From the IMG/VR virus record IMGVR_UViG_3300028388_002143, positions 1 to 29,721 of that record: a DNA stretch of 29,721 nt. One strand, written 5' to 3'. Positions 1 through 6,897 of the stretch are shown one piece after another (the first letter of the stretch is position 1; every line of letters begins with the position of its first letter). The stretch comes from a virus. The position numbers were made by a program, and so were the translations under genes. The notes below the pieces were generated by a model that searched no databases, was not told where the DNA came from, and saw only the letters and a program-made list of their open reading frames with translations.

Positions 1-18
1 GGTAAGGGGGGGTTCATC

Positions 19-396
19 ATGGCAAAGAATGACGTCCAACTTCACGCAAGACACAAGGATCTCGTGGACCATCTGGTGGAGAATGGTGGTACCCTACAAG
101 ATGCTGCCGTGGCTGTAGGATACGCGAACACAAAAAACGCAAAGACTGCAGCGAGCAAAGCTCTCAAGCTCCCGCATGTGCAATCGTATATGCAACAAAG
201 AATCCTCGACACCATCGGTACAACAGGGGCGATCACCGCATTGACGACTGTCACCAGACTGGCAGGGCACGCCAAGAGTGAGTACGTCAAGCTGCAGGCT
301 GCGCAGGATTTGCTTGATCGAGCAGGATTCAAGCCCATCGACAGGCAGCAGGTTCAGTTGGCTGGTGACATCAAGGTAAGTATAGACTTGGGCTGA
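19..396 (+). CDS. Terminase small subunit (TerS)
   Basis: A 125-residue protein that probably binds phage DNA and recruits the large terminase to start packaging. The N-terminal half (about residues 10-60) reads as a helix-turn-helix: LVDHLVENGGTLQDAAVAVG is followed by a recognition-helix-like stretch ending in ALKLPHVQSYM. The second half is helical and plausibly oligomerises, and the C-terminus is short and acidic. A G-run (AAGGGGGGG) lies 8-15 bases before the ATG and serves as ribosome-binding site. Position at the head of the packaging block, ahead of terL, fits the role. The call rests on the fold pattern and gene order, because small terminases are poorly conserved. A different small DNA-binding protein is possible but less likely. 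Confidence 0.8.
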   Translation: MAKNDVQLHARHKDLVDHLVENGGTLQDAAVAVGYANTKNAKTAASKALKLPHVQSYMQQRILDTIGTTGAITALTTVTRLAGHAKSEYVKLQAAQDLLDRAGFKPIDRQQVQLAGDIKVSIDLG

Positions 397-703
397 GAAA
401 GCCCAGCGTTACAAGGACTTACCTAGACTGTCTCTATGACTTACACTTTTCGAACATCGTCGGATCAGTGTGCTCGGATGACGAGCAAGGGTTGAGCAAC
501 CCCTGAGTCAGTACCCCCCTGTACTCTGTGGCGATTCCCCGGCAGAGGAAGGTACCCCAGGTGGGGGGTGGGGGGAAAACTCGGACACCCCCCGTTACTA
601 TAGGCCCCCTTTCCGTATTTTTTCTGAAAAGGTACGATGAGTGCGTTGATTGGTTTTGTTGTTTGTAGTGGTTTATGGCTGGGATTTTTGGAGGGTTTTG
701 GTG
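397..703. other. Non-coding gap with paired C6/G6 tracts
   Basis: About 300 bases between terS and the next convincing gene. I see no credible coding. The middle holds two ACCCCCC tracts (513-519 and 587-593) and two G6 tracts (563-568 and 570-575). Either C tract can pair with either G tract, so alternative hairpins are possible. Just after the second C tract is GTTACTATAGG (594-604), which resembles the initiation part of T7-type promoters but lacks the AT-rich recognition half. Downstream the sequence turns strongly G+T-rich and terL-type coding begins. Candidate roles are promoter, transcription attenuator, or a packaging (pac/cos) site near the terminase genes. None can be confirmed by reading. 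Confidence 0.5.
513..593. repeat. Complementary C6 and G6 tracts
   Basis: ACCCCCC occurs at 513-519 and 587-593. GGGGGGTGGGGGG occupies 563-575 between them. The 570-575 G tract can pair with 588-593 across a 12-base loop, or the 563-569 tract can pair with 513-519 across a longer loop, and the two pairings can exchange. The two C tracts are each followed by a TACT-containing stretch ending in GG (TGTACTCTGTGG and GTTACTATAGG), so they may also be a diverged direct repeat. Confidence 0.5.
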
Positions 704-892
704 ATGTGTTTTGGTGGTGGTGGTTCTATTCAGTTGACGGACAAGAAGTTTGGTCCGTTGGATCCTTTGCATGATGGGGATGATGGTGTTGATGTTGATC
801 CTGTGATGGAGGATCGTTCTGCGCCTGATAAGCGGAAGAGTGGTTTGGTTCAGGGTTCTTTGTTGAGGTTTCCTTCTGGGGGTGGTGAGTGA
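704..892 (+). CDS. Small 'MCFG' phage protein of unknown function
   Basis: A 62-residue protein starting MCFGGGG and ending in a Gly-rich tail (FPSGGGE). The middle is acidic and rich in Asp. I chose ATG 704 over an earlier in-frame start at 650 because GGAGGG sits 9-14 bases upstream of 704 and the protein then begins with the MCFG signature. The protein at 2692 begins and ends in the same style, so the two may be paralogues placed on either side of terL. Function is not known. Short Cys-Gly-rich proteins of this kind are common next to terminase and portal genes in podoviruses, and a virion role is only a guess. The stop overlaps the GTG start of the next gene. Confidence 0.6.
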   Translation: MCFGGGGSIQLTDKKFGPLDPLHDGDDGVDVDPVMEDRSAPDKRKSGLVQGSLLRFPSGGGE

Positions 893-1089
893 TTATTGGT
901 CAGGGTACGTTTGTTCATTCGTTGAGTAAGCGGGATCGTGAGGTTTTGCGTTCTGTTGTGAAGCGTGTTCACATGGCGCATTATCCTCGTGATTTTGTGA
1001 CGGATTACGAGGCTGACAAGATGGTTGAGGTTATGTTGCCTGAGACTGTTGAGGCTTTGATTCGGGGTGGGTATGAGCGCGACACTTGA
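889..1089 (+). CDS. Conserved small protein upstream of terL, function unknown
   Basis: A 66-residue protein with a GTG start that overlaps the preceding stop (GTGA), which suggests translational coupling. It is mostly helical by eye: a basic helix (SKRDREVLRSVVKRVH) and an acidic amphipathic helix (YEADKMVEVMLPETVEALIR). There is no membrane segment and no recognised catalytic motif. It ends 17 bases inside the terL start. Position directly before terL suggests a packaging-associated or early structural role, but nothing in the sequence fixes the function. Codon use is strongly G+T-rich, as in terL, so it belongs to the same block. Confidence 0.6.
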   Translation: MIIGQGTFVHSLSKRDREVLRSVVKRVHMAHYPRDFVTDYEADKMVEVMLPETVEALIRGGYERDT

Positions 1090-2569
1090 GTACAAGCCTG
1101 ACGGGGATGTTTTGAAGGCGTTCATGAAGTCGGACGCCTTTTTTCGTGGGTTGAGGGGTCCTGTTGGTAGTGGGAAGAGTGTTGCGTGTTGCATTGAGAT
1201 TTTCCGCCGTGCGTTGATGCAGAAGGCTGGGAGTGATGGTTTGCGTCGGACGCGTTGGGCTGTGATTCGGAACACGAATCCTCAGTTGAAGACGACGACG
1301 ATCAAGACTTGGTTGGAGTGGTTTCCTGAGAGTGTGTGGGGGAAGTTCAACTGGAGTCCGCCTTACACGCATCACATTCGGAAGGGTGATTTGGACATGG
1401 AGGTTGTCTTCTTGGCTTTGGATCGGCCGGAAGATGTGAAGAAGTTGTTGTCTTTTGAGGTTACGGGGATCTGGGTGAACGAGGCTCGGGAGATTCCGAA
1501 GAGTATTATTGATGCGTGTACGATGCGTGTTGATCGTTATCCTTCTCGGCGGGATGTTGGGGCGACTTGGGCTGGTGTGATTTGTGACACGAACGCTCCG
1601 GAGGAGGATCACTGGTGGCCGATCATGTCTGGGGAGGCTCCGATTCCGGAGTGGATGGGGGATGACGAGGCTCGGATGATGGTGAAGCCGAAGGAGTGGG
1701 AGTTTTACACCCAGCCTCCCGGCATGATTGAGAAATTTGAGAACAATTCTCTGGCTGGTTACGAGACGAATCGTAAGGCTGAGAATCGGAAGAACATGCC
1801 GAAGTTTTACTACACTCGGATTATCGAGGGTAAGGCGAAGTCATGGATTGATGTTTACGTGATGAACCGCCTCGGCGCTGTTTTGGATGGAAAGCCTGTG
1901 TATGAGCAGTTTGTGCCAGAGACGCACGTCGCCAAAGAGCCGATTGAGATCTTCCCGGGCCACCCCGTGTACATCGGTCTCGATTTCGGCCTTACACCCG
2001 CAGCTACATTTGGACAGAAAGTACGGGGCCGCTGGCTCATACAGGATGAGCTTGTGAGTTATGACATGGGCATTGTACGTTTCAGTGAACTCTTGCGTGA
2101 GAAGTTGATGACGCGGTTTGCTCATGCTGGTGACGCCTTTATTTTTGGTGATCCTGCGGGTGATACCCGTGCGCAGACGGATGAGTCGACGCCGTTTCAG
2201 ATTTTGCGCGCTGCTGGATTGAACGCAAGGCCGACGAACACGAACGGGATTGATATTCGTCTTGAGGCTGTGTCGTCTCAGCTGACGAAGATGGTAGAGG
2301 GTCGCGCTGGTTTCTTGGTTGATGGCCGGTGTGTGAATCTGATTCGTGGTTTTGCGGGTGGGTATTGTTACCAGCGTGTTCAGGTGAGCGGTGAGAAGTA
2401 CCGGGACCAGCCTGACAAGGGGAAATACTCGCACGTTCACGATTCTTTGCAGTACATGATGCTGGGTGCTGGCGAGGGGAAGGCGCTTGTTGCGCGTACC
2501 GGGTACATGCCGAAGGTGATTCAGGCCAAGACTGGCTTTGAGAGTCGGTATGGTCGGAAATTTGGGTGA
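1073..2569 (+). CDS. Terminase large subunit (TerL)
   Basis: A 498-residue packaging motor: an ATPase that translocates DNA into the prohead plus a nuclease that cuts the concatemer. Walker A is GPVGSGKS at residues 29-36. A Walker B-like block is TGIWVNEARE at 131-140, with Glu137 the probable catalytic glutamate. The RNase H-fold nuclease shows Asp304 (YIGLDFG), Asp360 (FGDPAGDT) and Asp457 (HVHDSLQY), the expected metal-binding acids. ATG 1073 is preferred over GTG 1067, and a GGGGTGGG run precedes it. Length is normal for TerL. Codon use is very G+T-rich except for about 1910-2050, where C-ending codons dominate just as the nuclease domain begins. Walker and nuclease motifs make the identity secure. 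Confidence 0.96.
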   Translation: MSATLEYKPDGDVLKAFMKSDAFFRGLRGPVGSGKSVACCIEIFRRALMQKAGSDGLRRTRWAVIRNTNPQLKTTTIKTWLEWFPESVWGKFNWSPPYTHHIRKGDLDMEVVFLALDRPEDVKKLLSFEVTGIWVNEAREIPKSIIDACTMRVDRYPSRRDVGATWAGVICDTNAPEEDHWWPIMSGEAPIPEWMGDDEARMMVKPKEWEFYTQPPGMIEKFENNSLAGYETNRKAENRKNMPKFYYTRIIEGKAKSWIDVYVMNRLGAVLDGKPVYEQFVPETHVAKEPIEIFPGHPVYIGLDFGLTPAATFGQKVRGRWLIQDELVSYDMGIVRFSELLREKLMTRFAHAGDAFIFGDPAGDTRAQTDESTPFQILRAAGLNARPTNTNGIDIRLEAVSSQLTKMVEGRAGFLVDGRCVNLIRGFAGGYCYQRVQVSGEKYRDQPDKGKYSHVHDSLQYMMLGAGEGKALVARTGYMPKVIQAKTGFESRYGRKFG

Positions 2570-2628
2570 GGCAGGGCGGCATAGCTCTGTCCCCTTGGCA
2601 AATGCCGGTGGTGTTCCCTGCCTCTTTT
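2568..2628 (+). terminator. Long-loop hairpin after terL
   Basis: GAGGCAGGG (2568-2576) is exactly complementary to CCCTGCCTC (2616-2624), and TTTT follows directly. The 39-base loop contains a smaller hairpin, GGCA/TGCC at 2597-2600 and 2603-2606. The stem starts inside the terL stop codon. A perfect 9-base stem with a T-run suggests a weak intrinsic terminator or an RNA-processing site between terL and the portal block, but the loop is longer than in typical terminators. Confidence 0.4.
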
Positions 2629-2691
2629 GGCATTGTGCGTTGAGTCTTTGCGTGTTGCAAGAGAAGTGTTGGAAAACGTTGGAGAGTTGAT

Positions 2692-2925
2692 ATGTGTTTT
2701 GGCCCTAGTGGACCTTCTCAGGCGGAGATTGAGGCTGCACAAGCACAACGGGATGCCGCGGCAGAGCAGAAGCGTGCGCAGATCGAGGAGCGTGCGGATC
2801 AAAAGCGGGATGATATTGAAACCGCATTGGAAGGCAGCGTTACGCGGGACGGCCGGCGTGGTGGTGTTGGCCGGCGGTCGCTGATGACCGCTCCTTCTGG
2901 CTCCGGCTACTCGTCCAGGTTCTGA
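2692..2925 (+). CDS. Small 'MCFG' coiled-coil protein before the portal
   Basis: A 77-residue protein beginning MCFGPSG. Residues 8-50 form one long charged helix rich in Ala, Gln, Glu and Arg, probably a coiled coil. The tail is Gly/Arg/Ser-rich and ends GSGYSSRF. GGAGAG lies 6-11 bases before the ATG. The stop overlaps the portal start (TGATG). Start and end resemble the 704-892 protein, though the middles differ. The function is unknown. Similar short Cys-Gly-started proteins sit before podovirus portals, so a connector-associated role is possible but unproven. Confidence 0.75.
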   Translation: MCFGPSGPSQAEIEAAQAQRDAAAEQKRAQIEERADQKRDDIETALEGSVTRDGRRGGVGRRSLMTAPSGSGYSSRF

Positions 2926-4481
2926 TGGAAGACAAAGCTCAGAAGTTGCTGGCGCGTTACGAGCGGGCCAAGAAGAAGCGTACTCAGTGGGAGCACGTTT
3001 TTGATGAGTGTTATGAGCTTGCCATTCCTCATCGAGCGACTTTTTCCAACCAGACCCCGGGTGATCGAAGAGACGACCGGATTTTTGACCAGACGGCTGT
3101 TGTTGGTGTACAGGAGTTTACCTCGCGACTTCAGCACGGGGTTGTACCAAGTTACTCCAAGTTTGCGGATCTGGAGGCGGGAAGTGAAGTACCCGCCGCG
3201 GAGGCCAAGGAGTTCAACGGGCAGCTCGAAGAAGTAACGGACTTTGTTTTCGAGGTTATCCAGAACAGCAACTTTCCCCAGCAGGTTCACGAATCCTTTT
3301 ATGACCTGTCGATTGGCACGGGTGTGTTGAAGGTCGACGAGGGGGATGCGGTCAAGCCGATCATTTGCCGCGCGTGTCCGTTGCCGAGCGTTGTTCTGGA
3401 CGAAGGTCCGGACGGGTTGATTGACTACAAGGCGTTTTGCCGCCGCGACGTTCAGTATTCTGAGCTTGAAGTGATCTACCGCAACGTCAAGCTGACGGAC
3501 CAGATGCGGGAGAAGGCGAAGAATCCCGAGAACAAGACGAACGTGATCGAGATCTGCTACCGCGACTGGTCTGTTCGCAACGAGATTGTCACCAAGACTT
3601 GCGCGATTGCTGTTGATGACAAGCACTTGCTTTGGGAGCAGGAGGAGCGCGGCATTGGGTCTGCGCCTATTCTTGCGTATCGGTGGGATACAAACCCCGG
3701 CGAAGTTTACGGGCGCGGCCCGTTGCTTCAGGCCCTGTCGGGGATCAAAACGGCAAATGAAATCGTGGAGCTTGTCCTTCAGAACGCGCACATGTCGATT
3801 GCCGGCGTGTACCAGATGGAGGATGACGGGATCATCAATCCGGAGACGATCAACTTTGTTCCCGGCACAGTGATTCCCGTTGGTCCCGGTTCACAAGGGC
3901 TAAGGCCGGTTGGTTCCGCTGGGTCGTTTGACGTGTCGGAGCTTATGCTGGGCCAGCTGCGCATGGACATCAAGCGTGCGCTGTTCAACGACATGCTGGG
4001 GGATCCGGACAAGACCCCTGCCACGGCGACCGAGGTTGCCGAGCGTATGGCTGATCTTTCCCGCAGGATGGGATCGAGTTTCAGCAAGTTGCAGGCGGAG
4101 CTGGTTGAGCCGTTCCTTCAGCGTGTCGTTTATATCCTGAAGAAGAAGGGACTGATTGAGCTTCCTGCGATTAACGGGCGGGAAATCAAGGTGAAGGCTG
4201 TATCTCCCTTGGCGCAGGCGCAGGCCAACGAGGACATTGCGTCTGTTGCGCGCTTTCTCGAGATGGGTGGTCAGTTCTTTGGGCCTGAAGCTTTGCTGAT
4301 GGAGGTTGATCCGAGGAAAACGATGGCCTTTTTGCGCGAGAAATTTGGCGCACCTGAGTCCTTGCTTCGTGACGAGGCTTCTCGTAGACAGTTCATGTCA
4401 CTTATGCAGCAAGGACTTGCAGCTCAGAATGGTCAAGGCCCCGCAGCCCCAGCCCAAGGACAGCCGCCTCTCCCCCAATGA
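2925..4481 (+). CDS. Portal protein (head-to-tail connector, T7 gp8-like)
   Basis: A 518-residue protein, close to the T7 gp8 length. Portals form the dodecameric ring at one head vertex through which DNA enters and leaves and to which the tail tube attaches. The N-terminus shows the family pattern: a helical start, then QWEHVFDECYELAIP, RDDRIFDQTAVVGVQEFTSRLQHGV and a 'P....F' segment. The centre has VYGRGPLLQALSGIKTANE, typical of podovirus connectors. The C-terminus is Gln/Pro/Ala-rich and low-complexity (QGLAAQNGQGPAAPAQ). It starts on the stop of the previous gene (TGATG), and the Bbp19-like gene probably starts within its last 53 bases. Identity is well supported by sequence style, length and order. 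Confidence 0.93.
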   Translation: MEDKAQKLLARYERAKKKRTQWEHVFDECYELAIPHRATFSNQTPGDRRDDRIFDQTAVVGVQEFTSRLQHGVVPSYSKFADLEAGSEVPAAEAKEFNGQLEEVTDFVFEVIQNSNFPQQVHESFYDLSIGTGVLKVDEGDAVKPIICRACPLPSVVLDEGPDGLIDYKAFCRRDVQYSELEVIYRNVKLTDQMREKAKNPENKTNVIEICYRDWSVRNEIVTKTCAIAVDDKHLLWEQEERGIGSAPILAYRWDTNPGEVYGRGPLLQALSGIKTANEIVELVLQNAHMSIAGVYQMEDDGIINPETINFVPGTVIPVGPGSQGLRPVGSAGSFDVSELMLGQLRMDIKRALFNDMLGDPDKTPATATEVAERMADLSRRMGSSFSKLQAELVEPFLQRVVYILKKKGLIELPAINGREIKVKAVSPLAQAQANEDIASVARFLEMGGQFFGPEALLMEVDPRKTMAFLREKFGAPESLLRDEASRRQFMSLMQQGLAAQNGQGPAAPAQGQPPLPQ

Positions 4482-4692
4482 CCGGGAAGTATTGATGAGC
4501 TATGCCGAGGTGTTCAGCACCCCGGCTGGTCAGCGTGTCTTGGCACATTTGAAATCCCTGACGCTGCTCAACGTAAGCGGGCCGGTTAACCTGAACCCTA
4601 ATTCCTTGATGCATCTTGAGGGTCAGCGTTATCTTGTTGGCCTGATTCAAAGCAACATCGATCACGGACATAAGGTGCGCTCAGATGGCTGA
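4429..4692 (+). CDS. Bbp19-like small protein between portal and scaffold
   Basis: An 87-residue helical protein. The core FSTPAGQRVLAHL, followed by a second block LEGQRYLVGLIQSNI, resembles the Bbp19 family, small proteins encoded between portal and scaffold in several podoviruses (named from Bordetella phage BPP-1). Its function is not established. Two starts are possible. ATG 4429 lies inside the portal gene and keeps the helix DREVLMSYAEVF before the core. ATG 4495 has GGGAAG 6-11 bases upstream and gives 65 residues. I list the longer form because the helix seems part of the domain. The end overlaps the scaffold start by 8 bases. Confidence 0.72.
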   Translation: MVKAPQPQPKDSRLSPNDREVLMSYAEVFSTPAGQRVLAHLKSLTLLNVSGPVNLNPNSLMHLEGQRYLVGLIQSNIDHGHKVRSDG

Positions 4693-5479
4693 AGAACAAG
4701 CTGGTTCTCTTTTGAAAAATACCCCGCCAGACGGGGAGGACGCTGGCGGGGCTGAGGAGTCAGGCAATCCTGAAGCGCAGGATAGATCATCCAACCAAGG
4801 AGATAAGCCTGACGATACCCTGATTCTTGGAAAATACAAGGACGTTGATGCGCTGGCAGAGGCGTACAAGAACCTTGAAGGCAAGATTGGCAAGAAGGAT
4901 GAGGAGCTTCGGGCTGCAATCAAGGAAGAACTGGTCAAGGAACAGTTTGGCAATCGGCCGTCAGCGCCCGGTGAGTACCAGTTGCCAGAAAATCTGGACA
5001 TTGATCCGGAGCAGGCCGGCACGAATGAAATGCTGACGTGGTGGAGTGAGACTGCGTTTGAGAAGGGCTTGTCTCAGGAGGAGTTTGCCGCGGGGATCGA
5101 GGTTTACAAGAAGAACTTCGAGTCCGCGATACCGCAGGGACCGGATCTTGAGGCTGAAGAAAAAAAGCTGGGCGACAATGCGTCTGCGCGTATTGAGGCG
5201 GCGAGTAATTTTGCACACAAGAACGTCCCGAAGGAGCATCTTGGTGCGATAGAGCGGATGTTCCAGACTGCTGACGGCATCATGGCGATGGAAGCCCTGA
5301 TGGAATCCATGAAGGGCAACAGCGTGGGTGGTGATGACGACATCTTTGGCGGCGAGAAGGTAACGGAAGAGTCTGTCCGCGAAATGATGAAGGACGAGCG
5401 GTACATGAACCCGGTGAAGCGCGACAAGGACTTTGTGAATCGCGTGAACCAAGCGTGGAAGAGGTTGTATCCTGATTGA
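4685..5479 (+). CDS. Scaffolding (capsid assembly) protein
   Basis: A 264-residue, strongly acidic, largely helical protein with a disordered start rich in Gly, Glu, Asp and Ser (residues 1-45). This matches podovirus scaffolds, which guide capsid subunits around the portal and are lost before or during packaging. LGKYKDVDALAEAYKNLEGKIGKK (about residues 48-71) is a common scaffold block. The middle has SAPGEYQLPENLDIDPE and the end is a basic helix (KRDKDFVNRVNQAWKRL), the likely coat-binding tail. Position between portal and capsid supports the call. Its ATG overlaps the upstream gene by 8 bases. Confidence 0.92.
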   Translation: MAEEQAGSLLKNTPPDGEDAGGAEESGNPEAQDRSSNQGDKPDDTLILGKYKDVDALAEAYKNLEGKIGKKDEELRAAIKEELVKEQFGNRPSAPGEYQLPENLDIDPEQAGTNEMLTWWSETAFEKGLSQEEFAAGIEVYKKNFESAIPQGPDLEAEEKKLGDNASARIEAASNFAHKNVPKEHLGAIERMFQTADGIMAMEALMESMKGNSVGGDDDIFGGEKVTEESVREMMKDERYMNPVKRDKDFVNRVNQAWKRLYPD

Positions 5480-5987
5480 TCCTGACAGCAAACTTCCGGA
5501 GTCTCGCGGCTTCAGGCTGGAAATCCTGACGCATGAGCATGTCGATGCGTTTTTGCCGTACATGATTCAGGCGAATTACCGGGAGTTCGAAGAAATTCAC
5601 AAGATGGATCCGTATCGTGCGGTGCATGACGTTGTGGGTCAGCCGTTTCACTACGCGGTCATGTGGGAAGACCGGCCTGTTGCGCTCACTGGCATGATCC
5701 AGATGTCGTCTTACGGGCTGTTCTGGGTTTTGTTTTCGGATGTGATTCTTGGCGAGAAGATCAGGTTCATGCGATCAAGCCGAGACCTGATCAAGTATTA
5801 CTTCCGTTACGTCAACGAGCTTCGCTGCCGCTTTCCGGCGAAGTACAAGCAAATGGCTCCGTGGCTTTTGCACCTCAAGTTCATGCCATTCTCTCAGCAT
5901 GAACAGAACGGAGAGACTTTGGTGACCTTTGTGCGTTGTTCAAACCCGGTAGATCCAAGGTATCTAAAGAGCATACGGCCCGCGTGA
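5475..5987 (+). CDS. gp13-like, acetyltransferase-fold protein with no in-frame ATG at the expected start
   Basis: Up to 170 residues. The pattern resembles T7 gp13, a GNAT-like protein needed for virion morphogenesis: a first strand (FRLEILT), a helix (HEHVDAFLPYM), then PVALTGMIQM and a helix rich in Arg and Tyr (RDLIKYYFRYVNELRCRF). The reading frame is open from the end of scaffold, but the first in-frame ATG (5562) would delete the first strand and helix. Non-standard candidates are ATT 5475, overlapping the scaffold stop as ATTGA, CTG 5472 and TTG 5553. I list 5475 because it keeps the fold and mimics the coupled junctions of the neighbours. The exact start is uncertain. The coding region from 5553 on is sound. 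Confidence 0.75.
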   Translation: MDPDSKLPESRGFRLEILTHEHVDAFLPYMIQANYREFEEIHKMDPYRAVHDVVGQPFHYAVMWEDRPVALTGMIQMSSYGLFWVLFSDVILGEKIRFMRSSRDLIKYYFRYVNELRCRFPAKYKQMAPWLLHLKFMPFSQHEQNGETLVTFVRCSNPVDPRYLKSIRPA

Positions 5988-5998
5988 CGCTGAGAAGC

Positions 5999-6066
5999 CC
6001 TCTAAGGACACCTTCGATGACGCTGCCCACCGGACACCCGTCGAACGTGAAACACAACCTTAGAGG
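5999..6066 (+). promoter_or_regulatory. Inverted repeat masking the capsid ribosome-binding site
   Basis: CCTCTAAGG (5999-6007) is perfectly complementary to CCTTAGAGG (6058-6066). The second arm contains almost all of the capsid gene's Shine-Dalgarno (AGAGGA, 6062-6067), 5 bases before the ATG at 6073. Inside the 50-base loop TTCGA (6013-6017) can pair with TCGAA (6041-6045), which would stack a second stem. In RNA this would hide the ribosome site, or be an RNase III-type processing element like those between T7 genes. It fills the only gap between the gp13-like and capsid genes. Confidence 0.55.
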
Positions 6067-6072
6067 ACTGCA

Positions 6073-6885
6073 ATGTCTACGACTGTCGATCAGGCATTTA
6101 TCAAGCAGTTTGAGACCGAGGTTCACCTTGCGTATCAGCGGATGGGTTCCAAGCTTCGCGGAACTATTCGTCAAACCAATGTGACCGGCTCTTCTGCCCG
6201 ATTCCAGAAAATCGGAACTGGTGTTGCCACCACCAAATCCCGCCACGGTGACGTGACTCCGATGGATCTCGTTCACACGTATGTTGAAGCCACGATGGCC
6301 GACTACTACGCGCCCGAGTATGTTGATAAGCTCGACGAGCTGAAGATCAACATCAACGAGCGTCAGGCTGTCGCCCAATCTGCCGCGTCTGCTCTCGGCC
6401 GCAAGACCGACGAGATCATCTACACGGCAATGGACGCGGGTGCGAACGCCACCCAGATCCACGACACCAGCTCTGCCCTTGAAAAGGCGGACATTCTTGC
6501 GATCTTCGAGACGTTCGGCGCTGCTGACATTCCCGAGGATGGCAATCGCTACGTTGCGATGCACCCGAAGGGCTTCTCGGATCTTTTCAACATCACTGAG
6601 TTTGCTTCGGCTGACTACGTGGGTGACGCTTCCCTGCCTTGGGCAGGCGGCGCTACCATGAAAGACTGGATGTCGTTCAAATACTTTTCGACCTCGGCTG
6701 TGACGGCCGGGAAAAACATGGCTTACCATAGCTCTGCTGTGGGTCTGGGCATCAACGCAGACATTTCCGCGGAAGTGAACTACGTTCCCCAGAAGGCCGC
6801 TCACCTGTTCAACTCGATGATGTCGATGGGCGCAATTGCGATTGACGACAACGGCATCTACGAAGTTCTGGACAACAACACGTAA
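6073..6885 (+). CDS. Major capsid protein
   Basis: A 270-residue coat protein, the building block of the icosahedral head. The start STTVDQAFIKQFETEVHLAYQ followed by MGSKLRGTIR resembles the coat family found in many marine and proteobacterial podoviruses and siphoviruses. Later blocks include LDELKININERQAVAQSAA and PEDGNRYVAMHPKGFSDL, the latter close to the usual 'R..v..P.....Ll' strand-helix. An HK97-type fold is assumed from family knowledge, not shown here. It follows scaffold and the gp13-like gene and has a strong AGAGGA site lying in an inverted repeat. The short length implies no large insertion domain. Position, size and composition make the call firm. Confidence 0.92.
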   Translation: MSTTVDQAFIKQFETEVHLAYQRMGSKLRGTIRQTNVTGSSARFQKIGTGVATTKSRHGDVTPMDLVHTYVEATMADYYAPEYVDKLDELKININERQAVAQSAASALGRKTDEIIYTAMDAGANATQIHDTSSALEKADILAIFETFGAADIPEDGNRYVAMHPKGFSDLFNITEFASADYVGDASLPWAGGATMKDWMSFKYFSTSAVTAGKNMAYHSSAVGLGINADISAEVNYVPQKAAHLFNSMMSMGAIAIDDNGIYEVLDNNT

Positions 6886-6897
6886 GGAGTCTGACTC

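Noticed and set aside
560-576. G-quadruplex at the G6 tracts
   Set aside because: Only two G runs exist, each of six, so four stacked G-tracts would require splitting them with very short loops. Pairing with the C tracts is the simpler reading.
434-772. 112-residue minus-strand frame in the terS-terL gap
   Set aside because: Low-complexity Thr/Pro/Gln text produced by the G/C tracts, with no convincing start site and overlap with the plus-strand MCFG gene.
637-774. 45-codon plus-strand frame with a Trp cluster (FWWWWFYS) overlapping the MCFG gene
   Set aside because: It has only a weak ribosome site and arises from G/T repeats of the real frame at 704. Kept only as a remote possibility of a small membrane protein.
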